Part shown: piece after piece, positions 1 to 7,222 of the stretch
Position numbering within the stretch: the first letter of the stretch is position 1
How the letters are laid out: every line of letters starts with the position of its first letter
Source of the DNA: Bordetella avium
Lineage (GTDB): Bacteria; Pseudomonadota; Gammaproteobacteria; Burkholderiales; Burkholderiaceae_B
DNA: 64,000 nucleotides
Direction of reading: 5' to 3'
Assembly: GCF_034424645.1 (NCBI RefSeq)
Contig: NZ_CP139969.1
Coordinates: 2,170,001 to 2,234,000, forward strand
Made by a program: the position numbers and the translations under genes
The notes under the pieces: model-generated
What the model was told of the DNA's origin: nothing
What the model saw: the letters and a program-made list of their open reading frames with translations, nothing else
Databases searched by the model: none

Positions 1-382
1 CAAGCGGCAGCCCCAGGTCGGTGGCGACCGCTCGCAGAGACTGCAAGACGCGCCAGTCGCCCGGCGCGGTCATCACTAAGCGCTCGGGGCGCAGCGCCAA
101 TAGCGCCGCCCGCAGCGAGACGGCCAGGCTGATAGGTTCAGGATCGTCGTCCAGTCGGTGATAGCGCAGCGGCCAGCCGTGCGATTGCAGGACAGCGGCA
201 AAATGCCGCATGGCCGCCAGAAACAGCGCAATGCGCGGCTGGCTGGACCAGACATGAGTAGACTCCTCGGCGGCCTCGGCCATCCAGACGCAGTCCTGCT
301 CCGGATCGAAACCATCCAGAGCGGCGGCCTGGATATCGAGTTGATCCCCCAGCACGAGGACCAAATGGCGGCAATGACTCAT
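1..382 (-). CDS. cryptochrome/photolyase-family flavoprotein, N-terminal part
   Basis: Partial gene cut by the left edge; about 127 residues are visible. The product begins MSHCRHLVLVLGDQLD and contains WMAEAAEESTHVWSSQPR, which matches the N-terminal Rossmann-like domain of the bacterial photolyase-related (COG3046, FeS-type cryptochrome/6-4 photolyase) family. Members bind FAD and often an antenna pigment and a 4Fe-4S cluster, and act in DNA photorepair or light sensing; the domains that would show this lie outside the window. The start codon overlaps the DUF2256 stop as ATGA (379-382), so it is translationally coupled as the last visible gene of the light-associated operon. Family assignment is strong; repair versus signalling cannot be told. 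Confidence 0.85.
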   Translation of the reverse strand, partial: MSHCRHLVLVLGDQLDIQAAALDGFDPEQDCVWMAEAAEESTHVWSSQPRIALFLAAMRHFAAVLQSHGWPLRYHRLDDDPEPISLAVSLRAALLALRPERLVMTAPGDWRVLQSLRAVATDLGLPL

Positions 383-549
383 GAGCGGCCCTTGGCCGGA
401 CCGGCCCGCCGGCAGGCCTCGCAACAGTACAAGACCTGCTCCCAGCACCGGGCCCAGCGGCGACGCCAGGTCATGGGTCGCTGACAATGGGCACAGGGCT
501 TGCTGGGCAAGTACTGCTTGTTGCCTCGGTGACCGCGCGGCGGGCTCAT
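379..549 (-). CDS. DUF2256 small zinc-ribbon-like protein
   Basis: A 56-residue protein starting MSPPRGHRGNKQYLPSK. It carries two Cys pairs, CAHC and CCEAC, around a basic aromatic core (MTWRRRWARCWEQV), which is the DUF2256 signature. Function is unknown; the family is commonly found next to cryptochrome/photolyase genes, as here. A longer reading frame extends upstream to 678 but would overlap the DUF393 gene. The start at 549 gives an ATGA overlap with the DUF393 stop and another ATGA overlap with the photolyase start, so the three genes form one coupled operon. Confidence 0.85.
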   Translation of the reverse strand: MSPPRGHRGNKQYLPSKPCAHCQRPMTWRRRWARCWEQVLYCCEACRRAGPAKGRS

Positions 550-920
550 GGCCGCAGCGGCCGCCGCCATAGCCGGCGCAGGCGCAGAAACAGCCGGTAT
601 GCGGCTTCCAGCAGCCATTGCATCGGGGCGGGGGACAAGCTGCGCCCCAGCCAGGCCCAACGCGGCAGCAAAGTCCACAGGGCAGTGAAGGCCGCCGCGC
701 CGCTCAACAGCCTCCCGTCAGCAAGCCGCAGATGCAATCGGCCCAAAGCTGCCTCCCGGCTCAGGCCGGGGCCCAGGTCTGCCGTGCCACACTGAGACAG
801 GTCGACCCAGTCTAGGCGCTCGGCGCCGGGACCGCTCCGGTAGAGGGCGACCTCGCGTGAGCAGATCGGACAGCCACCGTCATAGAACAGCTTGGGGCGG
901 AAGGATTGGATTTCTGGCAT
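546..920 (-). CDS. DUF393 (DCC family) thiol-disulfide oxidoreductase-like protein
   Basis: A 124-residue protein with the family hallmark FYDGGCPICSREV near the N-terminus, giving a CxxC at Cys17 and Cys20. DCC-family proteins are presumed thiol-disulfide oxidoreductases, and their partners are generally unknown. It is the first gene of the leftward light-associated operon, transcribed from a promoter at 951-980 facing away from the MerR/LitR-type regulator. The C-terminal third is Trp/Arg/Leu rich. The stop overlaps the next start as ATGA. No membrane segment is obvious. Confidence 0.85.
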   Translation of the reverse strand: MPEIQSFRPKLFYDGGCPICSREVALYRSGPGAERLDWVDLSQCGTADLGPGLSREAALGRLHLRLADGRLLSGAAAFTALWTLLPRWAWLGRSLSPAPMQWLLEAAYRLFLRLRRLWRRPLRP

Positions 921-931
921 GAAGGCTTAAA

Positions 932-1004
932 TCAAACTCATACTGAACTCATAATAAGACGAATTCTGTTATTTTGACAATAATCAACTCAATTCAAACT
1001 CATA
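932..1004. promoter_or_regulatory. four AACTCA boxes, two tandem pairs at 11-bp spacing
   Basis: The hexamer AACTCA occurs at 935-940, 946-951, 986-991 and 997-1002. Within each pair the spacing is exactly 11 bp and all four share one orientation; two copies extend to the identical 11-mer TCAAACTCATA (932-942 and 994-1004). The first pair overlaps the -10 of the leftward operon and the second lies beside its -35 on the regulator side. Tandem 11-bp direct repeats are the known operator layout of CarH-type MerR/B12 photoreceptors, so these are probably the operators of the adjacent regulator. Confidence 0.6.
951..980 (-). promoter_or_regulatory. sigma70-like promoter of the DUF393-photolyase operon
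   Basis: On the minus strand TTGTCA (980-975) is followed after 18 bp by TATTAT (956-951), placing the start of transcription near 944, about 24 bases before the DUF393 ATG at 920. It is embedded in the AACTCA repeats, consistent with direct repression by the divergent regulator. Confidence 0.55.
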
Positions 1005-1015
1005 TACGCCCCGTA

Positions 1016-2053
1016 ATGTCTTTACAGCCAGACCCCGGCCCTCGCGAGGGGCAAACTCTTTTCCGAAGCGGGGCAGCGGCCCGTCTGGCGCAGATGCCGG
1101 TCGCGACCCTGCGCATTTGGGAACAGCGCTACCAGGCTGTGCAGCCCCGTACTGCCCCATCCGGCCACCGGCTCTACACCCCGGCCGACATCCAGCGCCT
1201 GCAGTTGCTGCGTGCGCTGACTCAGCAGGGCCACGCCATCGGCTCACTCGCCCCCTTGGGTTTGGAAGCCCTAGAGGCGCTGGCCGCCCAGCACACCGTG
1301 GGCGAGGCAGCTGGCAAGGCACAGCGCGCACGCAGACCGCTGCGCCTGGTGGTCGTAGGACCCGCATTCGCGGCGCGGCTGGCTCGTCCCGCAGTAGCCC
1401 TCCAGTTGGGGGGCCCTGTGCAACTGCTGGCGGTGCACGAGTCGCTACAGGAGGCCGCTCAATCGGCTTTGGCCCGCCCCTACGACCTGCTTGTCTGGCA
1501 GACGCCCGGCCTGCTCTCTGAAAACCTGGACGGACTGCGGGCCGCCCAAACCGCCCTGCAGGCGCCATCGGTCGCCGCCGTCTATCGCTTTGGCAACGCC
1601 GCCGCGAAAGCCGCACTGGCGCGAGAGGCGGTGTTGCTGCTGCGCGAACCGCCGGATGACGAGAGCCTGGGGGCCTGGCTCGCGACGGCGGGCCTCGCGC
1701 CCCCGGCGGCGGCGCGTACTGCAGCGAACGCGGCCACCACGGCATCGACACAGCCGCCCGCCCGCCGCTACGACGATGCGCAGCTAACCGCCATCGCCGG
1801 CATGGCCTCGACACTGGCCTGCGAGTGCCCGCGCCATATCGCCGAGTTGCTGATGCTGCTGTCCAGCTTCGAGGCCTATAGCGGCAGTTGCCAGCTCAGC
1901 AGCCCCCAAGACGCGGCGCTGCATGCCGAGCTGCAAGCTTTGGCGGCGCGCTCGCGCGCCCTGTTCGAAGAGGCGCTGGAACGGGTGACGCAACACGAAG
2001 GCCTGGCGCTCGCTCCAGCTCGCGCATCGCCGTCCCCTAAGAGCACTCCCTGA
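1016..2053 (+). CDS. MerR-family, LitR/CarH-like light-response regulator
   Basis: A 345-residue regulator. Residues about 15-80 form a MerR winged helix (FRSGAAARLAQMPVATLRIW, then GHRLYTPADIQRLQLLRAL). The middle part has the fold pattern of a B12-binding domain (LRLVVVGPAFAARL, YDLLVWQTPG) but lacks the DxHxxG cobalamin-ligand motif. The C-terminus carries a conserved-looking block, ACECPRHIAELL. I chose ATG 1016; a TTG at 974 would extend the frame but sits inside the promoter and operator repeats. It is divergent from the photolyase operon, which it most likely represses in the dark. Without the His motif its light input may not be adenosylcobalamin. Confidence 0.8.
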   Translation: MSLQPDPGPREGQTLFRSGAAARLAQMPVATLRIWEQRYQAVQPRTAPSGHRLYTPADIQRLQLLRALTQQGHAIGSLAPLGLEALEALAAQHTVGEAAGKAQRARRPLRLVVVGPAFAARLARPAVALQLGGPVQLLAVHESLQEAAQSALARPYDLLVWQTPGLLSENLDGLRAAQTALQAPSVAAVYRFGNAAAKAALAREAVLLLREPPDDESLGAWLATAGLAPPAAARTAANAATTASTQPPARRYDDAQLTAIAGMASTLACECPRHIAELLMLLSSFEAYSGSCQLSSPQDAALHAELQALAARSRALFEEALERVTQHEGLALAPARASPSPKSTP

Positions 2054-2264
2054 CTGAAATCCTGACGCGGAGCGAGCGCCCTCCTGCACGCTTGCCTGGC
2101 GGACTGCCTGTTGAGCCGCGCAGTCAGGGCGGCTGGGCATCGCTTGCACTGTGCTCAGCCCAAGGACCCCTTGCTGCGCCCCGCACGCGCTGACGAATGG
2201 GGCCTGGCGGCCCCTCCCCCTGCGCCTACCCGCCGCCCTGATCACCGCGCTGCTCTGCCCTCAC

Positions 2265-3290
2265 TCAGGACGAGTCGGCGGGGTCGGCACCATGCCGGTT
2301 TTTTACATAGGCCACGTCCATCTCGCGCGGCAGCCTGAGGCCATTCTTTACGGCCATAACTTCAGCCATGACGCTCACGGCAATCTCGGCTGGCGTCTTG
2401 CTACCGATGTAAATGCCAATCGGGCCGCGCAAGCGTGCCAGGCTTTCTTCGGTTTGATCCAAATAGTCGATCATGCGCTGACGTCGTGCCGCATTATTGC
2501 GCCGGCTGCCTATAGCGCCGATATAGAAGGCAGGCGTTGCCAATGCCTCGAGCAACGCCAGGTCGTCGAGTTTGGGATCGTGAGTGAGTGCGATGATGCA
2601 ACTGCGCGCATCGGGCTTGAACCGCAGCACCGCATCGTCGGGACATTCATGGGTGGTCGTCACGTGATCAACAGACCACCCCGCCATGTATTCCTGACGC
2701 GGGTCACAGACGGTCACGGCGAATCCGCTGAACAGCGCCATGGTAGACAGATACTCCGCCAGCGCGCCGGCGCCAATGAGCAGCATGCGGTATCCGGGAC
2801 CCAAAGGGTTGGACAGTGTGTGGCCGTCAAAGCTAAAGGGCTGAGCGTCGTGATTATCCCGCAGCTGGACAGATCCCGTGGCGCATTCGACAACCCGCTG
2901 CACTGCCCGGCCATTTTCCAGCAAGTCGACGAGCCGGCGCAATGCTTCGGCGCCAGGATTGAACTCGAGCAGAAGCTCCAGGGTCCCGCCGCAGGGAAGC
3001 CCGAAACGGTGAGCGTCGTCGGCATGAATGCCGTAGCGAAGCAATGTTGGGGCTTGGTCGATGAGACAGGCGGCGCTCGCCGCACCGGCATAGGTGGCTA
3101 TCAGATCATCCTCGATGCACCCCCCTGAGACGGAACCCACGCTGCGGCCATCCTCGCGCAAAGCCATCATGGAGCCAACCGGACGGGGCGACGAGCCCCA
3201 GGTTCGAACCACGGTCGCCAGCAGCGCGTGTTGCCCTGAAGCTCGCCAATCGCGCAACGCTTTCAAAACTAAAACGTCGATGTTATCCAT
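2265..3290 (-). CDS. xdhC: XdhC/CoxF-family molybdenum-hydroxylase maturation factor
   Basis: A 341-residue protein. The N-terminal XdhC_CoxI domain contains TWGSSPRPVGSMM and VSGGCIEDDL; the C-terminal Rossmann domain contains LLIGAGALAEYL and GAIGSRRNN. XdhC proteins bind molybdenum cofactor, help its sulfuration and deliver it to xanthine-dehydrogenase-family enzymes. Here the client is very probably the molybdenum hydroxylase at 13880-18425, although the two loci are 10 kb apart. It lies 61 bp downstream of the MHS permease in the same direction and is probably cotranscribed with it. It converges on the regulator at 1016-2053, with a featureless gap of about 210 bp. Confidence 0.9.
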   Translation of the reverse strand: MDNIDVLVLKALRDWRASGQHALLATVVRTWGSSPRPVGSMMALREDGRSVGSVSGGCIEDDLIATYAGAASAACLIDQAPTLLRYGIHADDAHRFGLPCGGTLELLLEFNPGAEALRRLVDLLENGRAVQRVVECATGSVQLRDNHDAQPFSFDGHTLSNPLGPGYRMLLIGAGALAEYLSTMALFSGFAVTVCDPRQEYMAGWSVDHVTTTHECPDDAVLRFKPDARSCIIALTHDPKLDDLALLEALATPAFYIGAIGSRRNNAARRQRMIDYLDQTEESLARLRGPIGIYIGSKTPAEIAVSVMAEVMAVKNGLRLPREMDVAYVKNRHGADPADSS

Positions 3291-3351
3291 TCTTTATCCC
3301 TCTACTCGCGGAAAGACCGATGGCGTCTCCGAAGCAGCCGCTCCTCTGCGT

Positions 3352-4962
3352 TCAATGGTCGAGACTTCTGTCCTTTGTTTCAGGCAGAAATACGAATCCT
3401 ATGACCGCCGCCACCGCGCAGATCACTACGGGATACCACAGACCCGCGTAAACATTGCCCTGCGCCACATTGATGGCGGAAACCGTGAATGGCAGCATGC
3501 CCCCCACCCACCCCGCCCCCAGGTTGAATGGGAGCGACAAGGATGTGTAGCGAATGCGGGCCGGGAATAATTCCACCATCATGGCTCCCATGGGGCCATA
3601 GATCATCGTGAGATAAAACACCAGCAGAAACACCAATACCATCACAGCAGGCAAGTTCATACTGTTCGAATCGGGCCGCTGCGGCCAACCTGCGGCAACA
3701 AGCATCTTTTTGATTGCCGCTGCGTCAAATCCTGCGACTTCCTCATTGCCTACGCGAACAATAGGCACAGCGGCGTCAGGCTGAAGCTTGAGGTCATAGC
3801 TCACCCCTAGGTCGGTGAGATAGCCCTTGATCTTGTCGCAGGCCGTAACAGGAGCCGTAAACAAGGAAAAATGACAGTCGTCAGCGCGAATACTCACCGT
3901 CGTGGAGCGATTAAATTTCTCTAGCTCCGGCGTGGCGTAATGGGTCAGCGCCTTGAAGATCGGCATGATAGTGAGCGCCGCCAACACGCAGGCCGTGACA
4001 AGAATGTATTTGCGACCGATACGGTCCGAGAGCCAGCCAAACAGCAAATAGCAGGGCGTTGCCACGATCAGCACCGCACCCATAATCCAATGCACGGTCG
4101 ACTGGGGAAGGTGCAGCGTCTTGTTCAGGAAAAACATGACATAAAAATGCCCTGTCCCGAAGATGGCCCCCAAGCCTGCACAGATCACAAACAGCAGCAG
4201 CACATAGCGCAGGTTGTCCCACTTCAGAAAGCTATCGCGGATAGGAGACTTCGAAATCAACTTGCGAGATTTCATCTCAAGAAAAACCGGCGATTCATGC
4301 AATTTGCTGCGGATGTATACCGATACGACCAACATCAACAGGGAAACGATGAAGGGAATGCGCCAGCCCCAGGAAAGAAACTGCTCGTCGGTGACGAAGA
4401 CCTTCACTACCGCAACGATTATGAGCGAGAGCAGCAAGCCCAGTGTCGCAGTGGTTTGAATAGAACTGGTGTACAAGCCGCGGCGGCGCAGAGGCGAATG
4501 CTCTGCCACGTAGGTAAGAGCGCCGCCGATTTCCCCTCCCAGTGCCAGACCCTGGAGCAGACGCAGGCAGACGAGCGCAACCGTTGCCGCAATGCCGATA
4601 TGTTCGAAGGTAGGCAACAGCCCCACGCCCACTGTGGAAATGCCCATTAGCAGGATCGTGACCAGAAAGGTGTATTTACGCCCGATCACGTCTCCCAGGC
4701 GGCCGAACAGCAGCGCTCCAACTGGCCGGATTAAAAATCCGGCGCCAAAAGTAGCCAAACTGGCCAGGAAGGCAACCGTGCTATTTCCAGACGGGAAAAA
4801 TAATGTGCCGAATACTGCCGCCAGAGCAGCATAGATATAGAAGTCATACCACTCCATCAGCGCGCCGAAGGACGAAGCCAGAATGACTTTTCTTTCTTCT
4901 CGGGTCATACCCTTCTGAGCATTGTGCGCGGATACGCGCTGGGCATACTTAGAGGCGCTCAT
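3352..4962 (-). CDS. MHS-family MFS metabolite/proton symporter
   Basis: A 536-residue inner-membrane permease of the metabolite:H+ symporter (MHS) branch of MFS. It begins with a cytoplasmic tail and GALMEWYDFYIYAAL, typical of this family. The loop 2-3 signature appears as FGRLGDVIGRKYTF and its repeat as GWLSDRIGRKYIL. About 100 extra residues rich in charged side chains (TPELEKFNRS to QRPDSNSMN) interrupt the second half, making it longer than the usual 430-450 residues; some MHS members share this insert. ATG 4962 has AAGGAA eight bases upstream; a TTG at 4968 is less likely. Its substrate is probably an organic or aromatic acid, judged from the surrounding catabolic genes. Confidence 0.9.
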   Translation of the reverse strand: MSASKYAQRVSAHNAQKGMTREERKVILASSFGALMEWYDFYIYAALAAVFGTLFFPSGNSTVAFLASLATFGAGFLIRPVGALLFGRLGDVIGRKYTFLVTILLMGISTVGVGLLPTFEHIGIAATVALVCLRLLQGLALGGEIGGALTYVAEHSPLRRRGLYTSSIQTTATLGLLLSLIIVAVVKVFVTDEQFLSWGWRIPFIVSLLMLVVSVYIRSKLHESPVFLEMKSRKLISKSPIRDSFLKWDNLRYVLLLFVICAGLGAIFGTGHFYVMFFLNKTLHLPQSTVHWIMGAVLIVATPCYLLFGWLSDRIGRKYILVTACVLAALTIMPIFKALTHYATPELEKFNRSTTVSIRADDCHFSLFTAPVTACDKIKGYLTDLGVSYDLKLQPDAAVPIVRVGNEEVAGFDAAAIKKMLVAAGWPQRPDSNSMNLPAVMVLVFLLVFYLTMIYGPMGAMMVELFPARIRYTSLSLPFNLGAGWVGGMLPFTVSAINVAQGNVYAGLWYPVVICAVAAVIGFVFLPETKDRSLDH

Positions 4963-6004
4963 GATCAAATTTCCTTATATCCGGGGTTTCGGAGCTGAAG
5001 GCGGGAAGCGAGTGCTCCTTGAAATAACGGCAATGCCGCGGCTCGACCTGCGAATGCAGGCGAACTCCTGATAAACAGACTGCGTCCGAGATGCTCGAAC
5101 GGCTGGCAAGCTAAGGGGAAGCGATGGCGAGAGGCGGCAACACCGCTGGCTGAACGCCTGCATAAACATGGCAATCCCTCTGCCACAACTCCGCTCACTC
5201 CCCTGAGCTTGCGCAAGCGATCAATCAAAGCGCCGCGCCGTCCCTGCGGCCCAAGGTCTAGGCGCCGGGCAGTTCTCTGATCTGCGGAATGCCCCGCATC
5301 GCTCAGAGGCGGGACGGACAGGTCGATAGCGTGCACACACCAGGGAAACGCGGCCTGCCAGAACACATCCCTACTGGCGTCGCCGTGGTGCGCGGCCTGG
5401 CCGTAGCGCTCGAGCTGCGCGCAGTCGAAACCCCAGGCCGTCACCGCAGGCTCCAACTGCTGCGCAACGGCTTTTGGCTCCAGCAGCGGGGCTGCGGCGA
5501 AACAGTCAAAGCGCAGCGCTCGCTCAGACGCCGTTTTGACGGCGTAATAATTATTTTTTGGGCGCGAGAAAAACCGCCTTCACAGACTTGTCTAGCTTGA
5601 ACTTCCAGATCTGCAAAAAATCGGGAAAAACAATAGATTTCCGCGCCGTAATTTTTCATAAAATTAATGAATTAACTATAATAATTTTATTGAAATAAGT
5701 ATCACATTTTATGATCAAATACACGACATATTTTTATATAAAAATTAATTATAAATTCCAATAAAATTTCAATATATTAAGCACTAATTTTCAGCATAAA
5801 AATCCATAAGAATAGCTAGAACCCATCGGCAATCTATCGCATTCTTACGCAATCAAAAACCCATCAAAAATGCGGATCAGGCGAATGCGTTGAGGCATAT
5901 CTATTGCTTGTGTTTTTCGCTCATCCGTGTAATATCTTTAAGATAAATAAGATTTCTATTACGCCTTTTATTCATGGTTTTCTAGCTAACCAGGTTTTAT
6001 AGTC
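4963..6004. other. 1-kb intergenic region with an abrupt GC shift
   Basis: About 5000-5560 is GC rich. On the minus strand a 163-codon open frame (5456-4965), extending in frame further right to about 5570, has no recognisable family and no clear start; it may be a decayed gene. From about 5560 to 6000 the sequence turns strongly AT rich and ends in the promoter of the MarR gene. No RNA gene was recognised. Confidence 0.4.
5908..5945 (+). promoter_or_regulatory. promoter of the marR-type gene with overlapping palindrome
   Basis: TTGTGT (5908-5913), a 16-bp spacer and TAATAT (5930-5935) form a plausible sigma70 promoter. Overlapping the -10 and start point is the 13-base palindrome TATCTTTAAGATA (5933-5945), a good candidate operator for autoregulation by the MarR protein encoded just downstream. 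Confidence 0.45.
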
Positions 6005-6559
6005 ATGTCGGCTGCCGAGAGTTTCAAAGATGCCTCCAGTGACTCTGTAAAAAACAGCACTGCAAGCACAGATAATTTTTCCCTTACAAAAGGTGACGCC
6101 GATCACGACTTCACCCGCCTTGCCTCGCGTCCGGGCTTTCTGATCCGCCGCCTCCATCAAATACATGTAGCGATGTTTTTTGAGGAGTGCCAGAACCGCA
6201 AGGTCACCCCTATTCAATTCGGCATTCTTTCTGTCGTCGAATCTCAGCCCGGCCTGGATCAGACTTCCCTGGGCAAGGAGATAGGCCTGGACAGAACCAC
6301 AACCGCCGATGTGGCAAAGCGATTGGAAGAGCGGGGTTTCTTACAGCGTCGTCCCAACCCCACTGATAAGCGGATGTGGCAGCTTTACGTCACAGACGAA
6401 GGATCTGCGGTGGTGGCGGCGCTGCGCGATGGCATGGCCCGCGCTCAAGAAAGACTGCTGGCGCCGCTTCGACCGGCCGAGCAAGTCATGCTGATGGACC
6501 TTATGGGCAGGCTTGTCGACGAAAATCATCAGTACGGCAGTCCGATGCGCGCCCTTTGA
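6005..6559 (+). CDS. MarR-family transcriptional regulator
   Basis: A 184-residue protein with a polar leader of about 35 residues followed by a MarR winged-helix dimer (FTRLASRPGFLIRRLHQIHV; recognition region LGKEIGLDRTTTADVAKRLE; wing RRPNPTDKRMWQLYVT). MarR proteins usually repress aromatic-degradation genes and release DNA on binding the substrate or an early intermediate. It sits between the permease/xdhC unit and the Rieske oxygenase operon and converges on the latter, so it is the obvious pathway regulator. Palindromes at 5933, 10220 and 10393 are candidate targets. Inferred role: repressor of the oxygenase and TRAP operons. Confidence 0.88.
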   Translation: MSAAESFKDASSDSVKNSTASTDNFSLTKGDADHDFTRLASRPGFLIRRLHQIHVAMFFEECQNRKVTPIQFGILSVVESQPGLDQTSLGKEIGLDRTTTADVAKRLEERGFLQRRPNPTDKRMWQLYVTDEGSAVVAALRDGMARAQERLLAPLRPAEQVMLMDLMGRLVDENHQYGSPMRAL

Positions 6560-6648
6560 CGCTGAAGCGCCATCCCGCCCCGCATGCCCTACCACAGGCG
6601 GCATGAAAAGGGGCTGGCGCTATCCATGACTTGAAAACTTCCCTGTTC

Positions 6649-7173
6649 TTACAGGGGGTAAACCAAGTCGTTTGCGATCAGGCTGGAGTCATAGATGGCC
6701 TTGCGCTCCTTCAATAGCAGCTTGCCGCCCACTTTGACGAAGCGATCGTAATAGGTTCCCGCCATGTGAACCGTGGTCGCCCCTTCGACAAGCGTTTGGA
6801 AAACCACGAAGTTCGCCTGCGCTTCGATTTCTCCAGCCTCGGATTCATGGGTAACCAAGGTGTTCGTGACCATGTGCAGGCTGTAGCGTGGCGCAAACAT
6901 TTGCGTTCGGCCTATCGCCACCGCGCGGTCGTGCATCATGTTCTGGCCCTGTGCATACACGAGGCCGACCGGCAGACCCTGCTCGGCGTTCTCGCGCGCC
7001 GTGATGAGGTACACGGCATCAGGGGTAAAGAATTCCGGCCACTGCTCAATACTCCCCGTGTCGAGCACGGCACAGTATTCAGCATTGAACTGTTCAATTT
7101 CGGCGCGCAAAGCAATGGCTCGCGCGGCGGGCAGGCGGCTGGGCCTGAAAAGAGATTGGACGACAGCAGTCAT
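6649..7173 (-). CDS. aromatic-ring-hydroxylating oxygenase, beta subunit
   Basis: A 174-residue small subunit of a Rieske non-heme iron oxygenase (SnoaL/NTF2-like cone fold; Ring_hydroxyl_B). Family features include EIEQFNAEYCAVLDTGSIEQ near the start and YYDRFVKVGGKLLLKERK near the end. It packs against the alpha subunit in an alpha3beta3 hexamer and is mainly structural. The start at ATG 7173 lies 49 bases after the alpha stop; a longer in-frame extension to 7314 overlaps alpha and is rejected. It is the last gene of the four-component operon and is convergent with the marR-type gene. Confidence 0.92.
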   Translation of the reverse strand: MTAVVQSLFRPSRLPAARAIALRAEIEQFNAEYCAVLDTGSIEQWPEFFTPDAVYLITARENAEQGLPVGLVYAQGQNMMHDRAVAIGRTQMFAPRYSLHMVTNTLVTHESEAGEIEAQANFVVFQTLVEGATTVHMAGTYYDRFVKVGGKLLLKERKAIYDSSLIANDLVYPL

Positions 7174-7222
7174 AGTTCTCGTGAAAACATGGAGCAGTGA
7201 AAAAGGGGTGCGCGCGCCTGGC

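Noticed and set aside
974..1015. TTG start extending the LitR-like regulator by 14 residues
   Set aside because: The segment holds the promoter -35 and two operator boxes, has no ribosome site, and ATG 1016 gives a typical N-terminus.
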